DNA of 64,000 nt from Persicitalea jodogahamensis (GTDB lineage: Bacteria; Bacteroidota; Bacteroidia; Cytophagales; Spirosomataceae), in assembly GCF_014651615.1 (NCBI RefSeq), contig NZ_BMXF01000007.1, positions 124,001-188,000 on the forward strand, in the 5' to 3' direction. How positions within the stretch are numbered: position 1 is the stretch's first letter; every line of letters begins with the position of its first letter. Below the pieces are notes generated by a model. The model saw only the letters and a list, made by a program, of their open reading frames with translations, was not told where the DNA came from and searched no databases. The position numbers and the translations under genes were made by a program. This document shows, piece after piece, positions 51,806-60,515 of the stretch.

Positions 51806-52875
51806 AAATAGGATTAAATTTACTGGATGCTGCAGAAAAAAGACTACATAAAGTATCTGCTGAGCCCGCCGTTCGACTACACCTGCACGAACCTGGCCGA
51901 CCACAAGCCCAACCTGTACCACGATTCGGTCAGCGGCTTTCTTCGGCGCGAACGCTTCACGCCCTCGTAGTTGTGGGCTTCGGTCGCACCCTACATCAAG
52001 GATTCGGAGACCTCGGTCATCATGGTCGATGACAGCGTCCAGAACAAGCAGTATTCCATCTTTATCGAGTTAGTCAAGCGGCAATACTCTGGCAATGAAC
52101 ACGGTACGGTCAGGGGGGGGGGGCTTGGTCAACCCGGTGCATTCCTCTGGAAAGGACAGCGACCTTTGGCCCATCGACTACTGCGTCTACAGTCCCAAGG
52201 ACGACGGCAAGACTAAGAATGATCATTTCCAAGAAATGTTCATGCATTTGGTGACCATCAAGCAGCTCAAAGCCAGGACGATACTCTTGGACACCCGGTA
52301 CGCCTCGGTGGCCAACCTCAAGCTCATTCACCGCAGCGAGTGAACCTTCTTCACCACACCGCAGCGGCGGCCGCTGAAGAGCAACTTCCTAGTGAGCCTG
52401 AACCGGGAGATTGGCTACCAGCATTTGGACGAACTTCCCTTTGACGAGCAGTCGCTGGTCAGGGGGTTGACAGTCAAGCTGAAAGAATGCCCCTTCATGG
52501 TAATGCTGTTCATGATAGTTGCCCCAAACGGCGACATTGACTGGGTCATCACCGCCGGAAGGCCCCGAAATGACCTTGACCACGCTGTAAACCTGTTTGT
52601 CGCCGAGATCAAGAACGACAACAGGTGGCAGGTGGAGCAATTCCAGAGGGAGTTCAAGCAGTTGACGGGCTCGGAGAAGTGCCAGTGCCGCAAGGCCCGC
52701 TCGCAGCGAAACCACCTGGCTTGCTGTTACCATGCATGGGTCTCGCTTAAGGTCAAAGCCAAGCAGATGAAGACCACAGTCTATCAGGTCAGGCAGGGTT
52801 TGTTCACCGACTATCTGGTTCAGCAACTGATGTGTCCTACTGTCCATGCTGTTTAAGCGAAAGTCCTGATATTAG
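51774..52875 (+). mobile_element. dead insertion sequence with terminal inverted repeats
   Basis: The left end CTAATTTAATTGGGACTTTCGCTT and the right end, whose reverse complement is CTAATATCAGGACTTTCGCTT, share GGACTTTCGCTT (51786-51797 and 52855-52866) and the outer CTAAT. They bracket one transposase pseudogene, giving about 1.1 kb. I see no clear target-site duplication. The right end abuts the nhaA stop codon. The element has interrupted the small secreted ORF at 51671. Confidence 0.7.
51827..52856 (+). pseudogene. DDE transposase pseudogene (IS4/IS701-like)
   Basis: Reading across three lesions gives one protein of about 340 residues. The parts are SPPFDYTCTNLADHKPNLYH; a TAG at 51968-51970; VIMVDDSVQNKQYS (first catalytic Asp); a shift in the run of G at 52113-52121; DSDLWPIDYCVYSPKDDGKT; ILLDTRYASVANLKLI (second Asp); a TGA at 52341-52343; then RWQVEQFQREFKQLTGSEKC (Glu of the DDE triad) and CRKARSQRNHLACCYHAWVS. 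The YREK-like C-terminal block places it in the IS4 superfamily. With two stops and a frameshift it cannot work. Confidence 0.8.
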
Positions 52876-54068
52876 TTAAGGCCGAAAGCTGTCCTTAATT
52901 TCAGAAGTCAACGTATTTTCGACTTTTACCAGCCACAACAATCCCACGATTCCGGAAAGCACCGTCCCAAACATAATGGCCAGCTTGGCGCTGCTCTGTT
53001 GAGCGGCATCCGAAAAGGAAAGCCCAGCAATGAATATCGACATTGTAAAGCCGATACCCGCCGTGAAGCCCAACCCGATGATGTGTCGCCATTTTAGTCC
53101 GAGGGGTAGTTTGGCCCCACCTGACTTGACAACGCCCCAGGAGAACAGCACAATACCTAGTGGCTTTCCCAGAAATAACCCCGCCACGATACCCAGGCTC
53201 AGCGGCAACGTCAGCAAACCATAAACGTCCCCGGCCAGAATAATCCCTGTATTGGCCAACGCAAAAATGGGCATGATGAGGTAGTTAACAGGCTTATACA
53301 GCGCGTGTTCGATCTTACCCAGCTGGCTAAGCGGAATGGTCATAGCCAAAAGCACCCCGGCGATGGTCGCATGAACGCCCGATTTGAGAACGAAAAACCA
53401 AAGCAAAAGGCCAGGGATGAGGTAAAAGACAAAGCGAAGCACTTTGAAATAGTTGAGCGCGACGAGGACTGGCAGAGCAGCGGCCGCACCAAGTAACATA
53501 TCAATATGAATCTCGTGGGTGTAGAAAAGCGCGATGACAATCACCGCGATCAGGTCGTCGATAACAGCGATGGCGGTCAGAAGCACTTTCACAGCAAAAG
53601 GCACCCGCTTGCCCAGCAGCGACAACATCCCCAATGAGAAGGCGATGTCCGTCGCAGTGGGAATGGCCCAGCCATCAGCGGCGATGGTATCGATGTTGAA
53701 AGTCAGATAGATTGCCGCCGGGACGATGGCCCCGCCCAGCGCAGCCGCGACGGGGAGTACGGCCTGCCGCCAGTCCGCCAATTCCCCCGCCAGGATTTCG
53801 CGTTTGATTTCCAGCCCCACAAAAAAGAAAAAGACGGCCATCAGACCGTCGTTCACCCAGTGACTGATGGTTTTGTCCAGCGGCGGAATGCCGACTTTTT
53901 GGTTCCAAAAAGCCAGAAACTCCGTGCCCTGTGAAGAATTAGCCCAGATCAACGCTATGGCCGTGGCCACCAGCAGCAACACGCCCGACAGTCGGCCAAG
54001 TCACGAATGGGGTTGATAACCGGATTGACTACATTCTTTATTTTGACAATTCTCCTTTTATTCTTCAT
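52876..54068 (-). CDS. nhaA: Na+/H+ antiporter NhaA with N-terminal frameshift
   Basis: Residues from LLLVATAIALIWANSS to the stop match NhaA throughout: WVNDGLMAVFFFFVGLEIKR, IPTATDIAFSLGMLSLLGKR (the helix-IV TDIA motif) and LLTAIAVIDDLIAVIVIALF, which contains the paired Asp that bind sodium. It exchanges sodium for protons across the inner membrane. The frame containing these has no ATG start; upstream, an ATG at 54068 opens MKNKRRIVKIKNVVNPVINP and IRD in another frame. One missing base near 53998-54001 (a T after CGTGACTT in the coding strand) would join them as IRDFGRLSGVLLLV. So there is either a true N-terminal frameshift or a sequencing error. The stop touches the end of the dead IS. 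Confidence 0.85.
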
Positions 54069-54111
54069 CTAAGTTTTTAAAAAATTCCGTTTTATGGCAG
54101 ACTGTTGTTAC

Positions 54112-54468
54112 TTAGTGCTGCGTCTTGTAATTGCCAGGATTCGTCAGCGGGTTCAAACGCGTTGGGGTGGGGTTAGAGTTTCTAAAAATTGACCAGCCCG
54201 GCCGCTGTTTGTATTTGGGCGTATTGAGCTGATAAATCTCTCTGGGTACTATGACGGAGCGTGGCACGATCCCCACACGCGAGGGGAATCGGCTCCGGCG
54301 CTGAATCCTTTGCGAGTCCTCGGCCAGCTTCGCTTTGTGCGGGTGTTTGTAGTTATGCACCGACACACCCGGATCAACTTTTACCTTTTGCTGATCTTGG
54401 GAGTAAACCTCGAAGATACTCAGCAGCATCGCGCAAACTGTAATGATGAAAGATTGGACGGTATTCAT
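54112..54468 (-). CDS. small secreted protein of unknown function
   Basis: About 118 residues from ATG 54468, with a signal peptide (MNTVQSFIITVCAMLLSIFE, cleavage near VYSQ). The mature part is basic and rich in Pro/Asn/Arg (NYKHPHKAKLAEDSQRIQRR, YKQRPGWSIFRNSNPTPTRL) with no domain that I recognise. It probably folds little on its own or binds an acidic partner. It is followed by nhaA and preceded by the Rnk-like gene, all on the minus strand. Confidence 0.55.
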   Translation of the reverse strand: MNTVQSFIITVCAMLLSIFEVYSQDQQKVKVDPGVSVHNYKHPHKAKLAEDSQRIQRRSRFPSRVGIVPRSVIVPREIYQLNTPKYKQRPGWSIFRNSNPTPTRLNPLTNPGNYKTQH

Positions 54469-54530
54469 GATTTTACTGGGTACAATGTAATGGATCGGGA
54501 CTAGATTGTTGTACAAAAATCTTTTTTGTC

Positions 54531-54941
54531 TCAAAGCGCCATATCCCCGGCAGCTTCAGGTTGGTAAATCACCTCTTCGATCTTAATTGAGACCATACCA
54601 CCCGGCGTATTTATCTTAGTGAGTGTTCCCTGTCGGCAGCCCAGGATGGCGACCGCCAGCGGAGCGAAGATTGAAATCCGCTTTTTCTCGATGTCGGCAA
54701 CTTCCGGATAGACGAGCTGGACTTCCAGTGTCCGGTTGCTTTCGGGATAAGTCAGCCTGACACGGGAGTTCATTGTGACCACATCCGCCGGCATGTCGGT
54801 CGGGTCAAGCAGCGTGGCTTCGTTGACCGTTCGCAGGATGTCATTGGTCTGGTTGTTGGAAAAATTAAAGTCGTTTTTTGCCCGACCAATCCACTGCTGG
54901 AGCCGCTGGTAATCCAGGCGACTAATAATGAGAGTGTTCAT
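54531..54941 (-). CDS. Rnk/GreA-C-type RNA polymerase secondary-channel regulator
   Basis: 136 residues. The start IISRLDYQRLQQWIG and the C-terminal beta domain VTMNSRVRLTYPESNRTLEV, QLVYPEVADIEKKRISIFAP, LAVAILGCRQGTL are the FKBP-like GreA/GreB C-terminal domain in the form found in Rnk (regulator of nucleoside diphosphate kinase). A short N-terminal helical part replaces the long GreA coiled coil, as in Rnk. It probably binds RNA polymerase and modulates transcription. It precedes the small secreted gene and follows the four-helix-bundle protein. Confidence 0.83.
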   Translation of the reverse strand: MNTLIISRLDYQRLQQWIGRAKNDFNFSNNQTNDILRTVNEATLLDPTDMPADVVTMNSRVRLTYPESNRTLEVQLVYPEVADIEKKRISIFAPLAVAILGCRQGTLTKINTPGGMVSIKIEEVIYQPEAAGDMAL

Positions 54942-54969
54942 AACTTAGTTAATTTAAAAAATGGAATAA

Positions 54970-55653
54970 TTAATTGAGATGAAATTTGGACGGGTTTCTT
55001 TCCAAAAATTTGGTTTTATATACAAGGCTCTGAATAAGAATGCCGATAACAACAGCCACGGCGATCATCAGCGTGGTGATTACCGACACCCCGGCGGCTT
55101 CGCGGTGTGAACCCTGCACGATCTCCTGACCGGTTTCAGATTGGATTCGGGCAAGCGTATGCAGGTTCTCGATGCTCCGGCGGAAAATGGCCACTCCATC
55201 TTTATTATATAGGGCGGTGGCTATCTCCCTGTTTTCGTCTTCGGCCTGCTTCATCACCACCCGCTCCATGCGAACGTTAGCGGCCAAATCGGATTTAAAC
55301 TCCTTCAGCACTGCCGCTTCGTTCCGTGTAAGTAACGTCTGCTCGAAATCACCTACCAATTGGTTATTCCTCTCGTCATGTTCTGCAAATTTGGTTTTCA
55401 ATTCGGGGGTAGTAAGTCTCGAATGCTCGCTCAAGTGGTTGTCGAGAAGTCTGCGCTTGTCGTGGAGATTCTCGCTGAGTTTAACTATGATCAGCGCGGG
55501 TTGCAGGCGGTCATTATAAACCGAAGTGATGGCCGCGTCCATGTTGTGTGCCTTGTCGTCCACGCGTAGCGAATAAAGTATTACAAAGGCCATCACCAGC
55601 AACAGCAGGGCCGCCAATTTCACTTTTTGGGTAAGCAATTGGGAAATAATCAT
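54970..55653 (-). CDS. membrane sensor with four-helix-bundle (4HB_MCP-like) domain and no output domain
   Basis: 227 residues. TM1 is at ~10-30 (KLAALLLLVMAFVILYSL), an extracytoplasmic helical region covers ~31-190 (DAAITSVYNDRLQPALIIVK, LHDKRRLLDNHLSEHSRLTT), and TM2 is at ~195-215 (VITTLMIAVAVVIGILI), followed by about 15 cytoplasmic residues. This matches the ligand-binding part of chemoreceptors of the 4HB_MCP type, but the HAMP and signalling domains are absent. The stop is not caused by a visible lesion. It could act through a separate partner. Confidence 0.7.
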   Translation of the reverse strand: MIISQLLTQKVKLAALLLLVMAFVILYSLRVDDKAHNMDAAITSVYNDRLQPALIIVKLSENLHDKRRLLDNHLSEHSRLTTPELKTKFAEHDERNNQLVGDFEQTLLTRNEAAVLKEFKSDLAANVRMERVVMKQAEDENREIATALYNKDGVAIFRRSIENLHTLARIQSETGQEIVQGSHREAAGVSVITTLMIAVAVVIGILIQSLVYKTKFLERNPSKFHLN

Positions 55654-55721
55654 ATTTAAGACAGGTTTTGGTGAAATAATGAGAAACGCTACGTACTTAT
55701 TTTGAATTCAATTTTTATAGC

Positions 55722-55747
55722 TGTAAATTTACAACTGTAAAATTACA
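55722..55747. promoter_or_regulatory. twin palindromes in front of the DUF932 gene
   Basis: TGTAAATTTACA (55722-55733, perfect) and TGTAAAATTACA (55736-55747, near-perfect) lie head to tail 14 bases apart, ending 12 bases before the ATG at 55760. The spacing of about one and a half helical turns and the position make them likely repressor sites for the DUF932 gene. The cognate protein is not known. Confidence 0.65.
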
Positions 55748-55759
55748 AACGCAAACTTT

Positions 55760-56737
55760 ATGACCTATATCAGCACCGAACCTCGTATCTCCGGCCGCTG
55801 GGAGGAGGTATGTTACCCTATCGAATCCGTATGGCTGAACGACTTATTGCCGAACCACGACATTATCGCCACTGACCGCCAGCAACTTATCGTAGGACAG
55901 ATGCCCGGAGGACGCAAAACGCTCTTCGGAATTCAGAGCGCGGATTACACCATAGTACCCAATGCGGCTATACGCGAGGTGATCGACGAGTTAGTGGATG
56001 AGTACCAACTAGTAGTCAAACACACCAACACGGGAGAGTTTAACATTTGCATCGTGTTGCCCGCCACGGTGCAGATCGGCGGCGAATCCATTCACCGCAG
56101 TCTAACACTAACTAACAGCTATAATGGCAAGACACCGTTCAGCATTCAGGGGCAGTCGCTCACGGCCCTGCTCGACCCCGCTACCCGGCTGGGAAGCAGC
56201 CTTTACCGTAATCTGTGTCAAAACGGACTGATGGGCTGGGCCGATCCGTTTACCGATCTGGCCGAATACGAGTCATGGCTTGGGCAATGGGCCGGGGGAG
56301 GTAAAAAAAAGCAGCCGCCCAAAATTACCATTGGCCCAAAGCGGAAGCGGCAGATGAGTTCGGAAATTCGCAACATTCACCACGGTGCGCTCACCATCGA
56401 GATATTTCAGGAACACTTGCGTGACCTGGTCGCTGAACACCTCGCCGCCGACTACACTCTCACCACCCAGGTATACGAGCATTTCCAACAGATGGTACCC
56501 GCCAGGGCGGATGAGTTTTTACTGAAGGAACTGCCTGTTCCCGTCCAATTGGCTAAACAAGCCCGCGAACGGCTGAGACTCGAAGAACGGCTACTGGGGT
56601 CGGAACCTTCGTACTGGCTGCTGTACAATGCCGTGAACTACGCACTGTTCACCGCTCGCAGCAGCCTGACCTTCAATGACCGCTACCGGCTCGACGAGCG
56701 CGTGTTTCACCAATTGGCCGCGCACTCATTTGACTGA
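55760..56737 (+). CDS. DUF932-family phage/plasmid-like protein
   Basis: 325 residues, soluble. The N-terminal half follows the DUF932 pattern (SADYTIVPNAAIREVIDELV near the start, GEFNICIVLPATVQIGGESI, then RSLTLTNSYNGKTPFSIQGQ), a family found on phages, plasmids and some chromosomes. Its role is unknown; relatives occur near anti-restriction or replication genes. The middle has a basic linker (KKKQPPKITIGPKRKRQ). Twin palindromes lie just upstream. A TerB-like gene follows after 61 bases. It does not look like a remnant: full length and intact. Confidence 0.75.
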   Translation: MTYISTEPRISGRWEEVCYPIESVWLNDLLPNHDIIATDRQQLIVGQMPGGRKTLFGIQSADYTIVPNAAIREVIDELVDEYQLVVKHTNTGEFNICIVLPATVQIGGESIHRSLTLTNSYNGKTPFSIQGQSLTALLDPATRLGSSLYRNLCQNGLMGWADPFTDLAEYESWLGQWAGGGKKKQPPKITIGPKRKRQMSSEIRNIHHGALTIEIFQEHLRDLVAEHLAADYTLTTQVYEHFQQMVPARADEFLLKELPVPVQLAKQARERLRLEERLLGSEPSYWLLYNAVNYALFTARSSLTFNDRYRLDERVFHQLAAHSFD

Positions 56738-56798
56738 AAATTCTGCTTTTTTCAATTTTATAAAAACAAAATCCGTGTATTACCAAAAATGAAAAGTC

Positions 56799-57200
56799 AT
56801 GAATTCACCTGATCTGTTAATGGGCTTGGGCAGCGTCATTTACGCCCTTTCAAAAATCGACGGCGAACTGCAAAAAGAGGAAGTGAAGGCCGTTCGCGAG
56901 ATTCTCCTTGACGAGCCGCACGGCGATCTGGCCGTGTGCGGATTTTTCCTGCGGGATAACTTCGGGTACAGCACGGAGGAAGCTTACGACACCGGAATGC
57001 GGCGCATGGCTGGCGAAGGCATCGAGGTCAACCGCGAAACCCGGAAGCGCTTCATCAACATTCTGCTTCGGGTGGCGCGGGCGCACGATGGCGCATCCAG
57101 GGCGGAATGGGAGTTCATCCGCAAGTTCTGGCGGGAGTTACTTTCGATGAAAGCCAGTGAAGGGGAAGTGAGAATTCCAATGCTAAGCTCTACCGGGTGA
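56799..57200 (+). CDS. TerB-like protein
   Basis: 133 residues, helical, no signal peptide. SVIYALSKIDGELQKEEVKA followed by VREILLDE and later RKRFINILLRVARAHDGASR with AEWEFIRKF is the TerB/DjlA-N helical repeat, with acidic Asp-Gly pairs (KIDGE, AHDGA) that can bind metal. TerB-like proteins act in tellurite and phage stress responses and as small adaptor domains. It probably shares a transcript with the DUF932 gene. No other ter genes are nearby. Confidence 0.75.
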   Translation: MNSPDLLMGLGSVIYALSKIDGELQKEEVKAVREILLDEPHGDLAVCGFFLRDNFGYSTEEAYDTGMRRMAGEGIEVNRETRKRFINILLRVARAHDGASRAEWEFIRKFWRELLSMKASEGEVRIPMLSSTG

Positions 57201-57299
57201 GTTCAAAACCACAATAGGGTCGCTGCCCCCTGCTTTAAACAAAAAACAACTTAGCATGGAAACAGAGCAGAATAGTTTTTAACAAAAAACCACTCGCTT

Positions 57300-57806
57300 A
57301 TGAAACCCTACCTGATTGCCCTATTTCTGGCATTTATTTTAATGGCTGGCTGCGGAACAAACTGGAAGAACAAAAAGCTGGATCAACTGTCGGCATTGTC
57401 GATGGAAACGGACGAGCTTTCGAAAGGACTCATCATCGGGAGATCCTGGCGACTGGTGGAATTGGAAGGGGAAGAAGTCGCCAGGAGTCCGAATCAAAAC
57501 AGCGAAATCAAATTTGTTCTCAAAACCGATCAGAATCGGTTTACGGGTATCGTAGGTTGTAACACCTTCAGCGGCAATTATCGATTGAAGTGGGGTAAAG
57601 CGATTCGTTTCTCTCAGATAGTCAAGACGAGGAATGATTGCCCCGAAGTGTATGCTCTAGAAAAGGGAATGTTCAATGCTTTTGGACTAGTCGACAGCTA
57701 TATAATCAAGGGGGACACGCTGACTTTGCTTTTCGGCGAGGGGGCACCCCTGGCTAAGTTTGATACGGTACAATTGGATGACACGACATTAGCAGAAAAA
57801 AACTAG
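57300..57806 (+). CDS. META-domain (HslJ-like) lipoprotein
   Basis: 168 residues. Leader MKPYLIALFLAFILMAGCGT with lipobox Cys at about 18. The META domain (~48-160) has GRSWRLVELEGEEVA, FVLKTDQNRFTGIVGCNTFS and GNYRLKWGKAIRFSQ, which are the typical strands including the conserved G-CN-GY turn, followed by ALEKGMFNAFGLVDSYIIKG. HslJ-like proteins are envelope stress factors linked to heat shock or novobiocin resistance. It lies 99 bases after the TerB-like gene. Confidence 0.85.
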   Translation: MKPYLIALFLAFILMAGCGTNWKNKKLDQLSALSMETDELSKGLIIGRSWRLVELEGEEVARSPNQNSEIKFVLKTDQNRFTGIVGCNTFSGNYRLKWGKAIRFSQIVKTRNDCPEVYALEKGMFNAFGLVDSYIIKGDTLTLLFGEGAPLAKFDTVQLDDTTLAEKN

Positions 57807-57881
57807 GAAAGTTAGGTCCACATGGGTTCTTATCGGTAAAGCCAACTATTCACATTACGAAGTATCATTTGGAAAATCTAG

Positions 57882-58118
57882 CATAATGAAGACCACAAAT
57901 TTAGTTGGAGAACCTGTTATGCACGGGTACGTTCCATTGATCGTCGACTTAGTTTTTTCGCAATAATCATCATTGCGTTCACCTCGCCCCTTATCGCACC
58001 TAACCCCCTGGCCATGCTGTTTGGCCTTTCCTTTGTGCTCGGCGGAGTTTCTGTCCAATTCGTTACGCATATAAAACAAAAGTGTGGCCTCGCTAAAACT
58101 ATTCGACTTTATGGATGA
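57882..58118 (+). pseudogene. fragment of a membrane protein without start codon
   Basis: A 78-residue open frame contains DRRLSFFAIIIIAFTSPLIA and PNPLAMLFGLSFVLGGVSVQ, two likely membrane helices, and stops at TGA 58116. There is no ATG at its beginning (a stop lies at 57879-57881). It is likely the tail of a lost membrane protein gene. Family not recognised. Confidence 0.35.
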
Positions 58119-58173
58119 AATTTTCACAAACTAGATAAGCCAACATCGGCTTGAAACTTAACGGAATAACGGC

Positions 58174-58788
58174 ATGGTAGAAAAAAACTTCGCGCTCGAA
58201 AGGCTTGTGTTTATTTCGGACGCGGTCGTGGCTGTTTCCATTGCGTTACTCGCTCTCGGCATAGGTATTAAATCAATCTCTTCCGAATACTGGCAGTTTT
58301 CCGATATCGGCAATTTATTTAAGCTACTGGCGGCCTTCACGTTGTCGTTTTTCAACATCGCCAATTTCTGGCGCACCCATCACGCTTGTTTCACCCATAT
58401 CAATCGGGTCGATGAAAGGCTTCTATGGTATAATATGTTATGGTTGTTTTTCATCGTTCTTATTCCCTTTTCGACATCGTTGCTGAGTACTTTTTGGGGT
58501 GAGACTATTGCAGCGACTGTTTACAGTATGAATACACTCCTCATCGCCCTTTCTCAAAATTTAATTTGGGATTATGCGTCGGACAATAAATACACAAAGG
58601 AGGTGATTTCAACGAAGATCGATGACAGTATCCGCATTTTTTCCAATTTAGATATGATCAACGGAGCGCTGGCACTGACATTCTCCTTCTTCCATCCCTT
58701 TGCAGCGTTCGTTCTATTATTTATCAAACTACCCATGATTGTCATTTCCCGAATGTATTTCCGCGAGGGTAGAAGCTCTCGAGGATAA
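58174..58788 (+). CDS. TMEM175-family (DUF1211) membrane protein, putative potassium channel
   Basis: 204 residues with six predicted membrane segments. The first helix carries ERLVFISDAVVAVSIALLAL; the family signature is RxxxFSDxVxAIxxTLL, so Ile replaces the Phe of the FSD motif. FFNIANFWRTHHACFTHINR after helix 3 is also characteristic, as is WYNMLWLFFIVLIPFSTSLL. Bacterial TMEM175 proteins form tetrameric, weakly selective potassium channels. The gene is complete and separate from its neighbours. Confidence 0.8.
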   Translation: MVEKNFALERLVFISDAVVAVSIALLALGIGIKSISSEYWQFSDIGNLFKLLAAFTLSFFNIANFWRTHHACFTHINRVDERLLWYNMLWLFFIVLIPFSTSLLSTFWGETIAATVYSMNTLLIALSQNLIWDYASDNKYTKEVISTKIDDSIRIFSNLDMINGALALTFSFFHPFAAFVLLFIKLPMIVISRMYFREGRSSRG

Positions 58789-58799
58789 TGAAAACAAGA

Positions 58800-59212
58800 A
58801 ACCTGTCGATAATCAAGAAATATCACAAAAGCCGGTAGTTCAATTCTAGGGTTGTCAAGTTAAGGCGGTCAGGAATATTTGCCAGGCGGATTCCGCTCGA
58901 TAAATTGAGGTTCTCTGCCTGGCGGACCGTCTGAACTTCACTAAGAAGTTGGCATCGTCGCATTGTCCAACACTGCTGGAGGCGAAAGTTTTGACAAAAC
59001 CCAGACTGGGATACGTATGGCAAGCGATTCTAATTGACTCAAAGCCCTACGGCAGCCAAGTTTTTAACATGGCCTAAGCCACGCCGACGGCCCCGACTAC
59101 CAATTCTGGCGGCAAGGTGCCTCTTGGCGCTAGCTTTTTCAATATACGGCTAGTATGGTTTCGTCGCTGTTACGGAATTATTCAGCCAATATTCAATTTA
59201 TCAGATAATACC
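58800..59212. other. gap with unassigned minus-strand scrap
   Basis: A short minus-strand frame at 58823-59023 (LSEVQTVRQAENLNLSSGIR, then LANIPDRLNLTTLELNYRLL) looks like the end of a protein, but it is not recognised and has no clear upstream part. The remainder before the MscS gene shows no gene. Confidence 0.3.
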
Positions 59213-60391
59213 ATGAACTTCGAAGCATTCTTCCGCGCCAACGCCGAGGCAATCTACTGGGGATTTGGAGTAACGGCCACCGCCGCCCTGCTGTATTACC
59301 TTACCAATGTCTCAGTAAAGGTCTTGATCAATAAAGGGAAGAGACGCGGTTTCGATAATTTTGGCCTGCTCTTTACGGTACAGCGCATTCTCAAAGTCTT
59401 TATCCTGCTGGTTCTGGTTCTGTTCTCGACCTACTACTTCGTGGATAAGGACAGTCACGATATAGTGACTCACAACATCAAGACCATCACTTACCTCACC
59501 TTCGTGGCCATGCTTACGATCGTGCTGGATTCGGTGGCTCGGACGGTCATTAACCTAGCGATCAGAAAGAAAAAGCAGCGCGGTGAAAACCAGACTACTT
59601 TCAAGTTTTTAAAATACGTCAGTTCTTCGCTGGTGTACCTGCTCGGCATCGGCATGGCAGCGTACGCTTTTCCTTTTCTGAAAGGTATTACTCAGACGGC
59701 CATTGGCGGAGCGGGCATTGCAGCCGTCATTATCGGCGTAGCGTCCCAGGAGGCTTTGGCCAATCTGGTCGGCGGCTTTTTTATTATTCTTTTCAAGCCA
59801 TTCCAAGTGGGGGATATCATCAAGATTTCGGGAGAAATGCTGGGGGAAGTGACCGACATCACCCTGCGGCACACGCTTATTCGCGACCCTCAGAACAAGG
59901 TCATCGTCGCTCCCAACGCCATAATTAACAAGGAGAAGGTCATCAACCACAGCCTCGGTGAATCGCCCATCTGCGAATGGATCGAGATCGGAATTTCCTA
60001 CGACAGCAACGTCGACCGGGCCAAGGAAATCATGCGCAGCGAATGCCTGGCTCACCCTGACGTTATCGACAAGCGCACGGCCCTCGAGCGGGCAAACGGC
60101 GACCCTGTGGTACGCGTCCGCGTCATTCGGCTGGCGGAATCGTCGGTAGTGGTACGTGCCTGGGCGTGGGCGAAGGATTTCCCATCCGCCTTCGCCATGA
60201 AGTGCGACCTGCTGGAATCCATTAAAAAGCGGTTCGACACTGAGGGCGTGGAGATTCCGTTTCCCTACCGGACGTTGGTTTTCAAGCAATCGGAAGCGCC
60301 GGATTCACAGAATTTGCATACCGGACAGGATCAGCGAACTTCTGTCCGAAACTCAAATCCGAACGGTTTTAATCGGAAAGCCGAAAATTGA
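59213..60391 (+). CDS. MscS-family mechanosensitive channel
   Basis: 392 residues from ATG 59213 (MNFEAFFRANAEAIYWGF). Four or so transmembrane segments lead to the pore helix region GITQTAIGGAGIAAVIIGVA with SQEALANLVGGFFIILFKPF, the Gly/Ala-rich TM3 of MscS. The beta domain follows (VGDIIKISGEMLGEVTDITL, DPQNKVIVAPNAIINKEKVI) and then the alpha/beta vestibule (IEIGISYDSNVDRAKEIMRS), with FDTEGVEIPFPYRTL near the end. The channel releases solutes on hypo-osmotic shock. It stands alone between the TMEM175-like and cupin genes. Confidence 0.93.
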   Translation: MNFEAFFRANAEAIYWGFGVTATAALLYYLTNVSVKVLINKGKRRGFDNFGLLFTVQRILKVFILLVLVLFSTYYFVDKDSHDIVTHNIKTITYLTFVAMLTIVLDSVARTVINLAIRKKKQRGENQTTFKFLKYVSSSLVYLLGIGMAAYAFPFLKGITQTAIGGAGIAAVIIGVASQEALANLVGGFFIILFKPFQVGDIIKISGEMLGEVTDITLRHTLIRDPQNKVIVAPNAIINKEKVINHSLGESPICEWIEIGISYDSNVDRAKEIMRSECLAHPDVIDKRTALERANGDPVVRVRVIRLAESSVVVRAWAWAKDFPSAFAMKCDLLESIKKRFDTEGVEIPFPYRTLVFKQSEAPDSQNLHTGQDQRTSVRNSNPNGFNRKAEN

Positions 60392-60515
60392 TGCAATAAC
60401 TTTGGCGTTGCTTGAAAAGTAAGGCGTCAACTTTAAATATGACTGTCGTCATCGGTGGGATGGTCAAAAACATATACGTTTGCACCCCCATCCATATAAG
60501 CAACATCCCTAAAAA

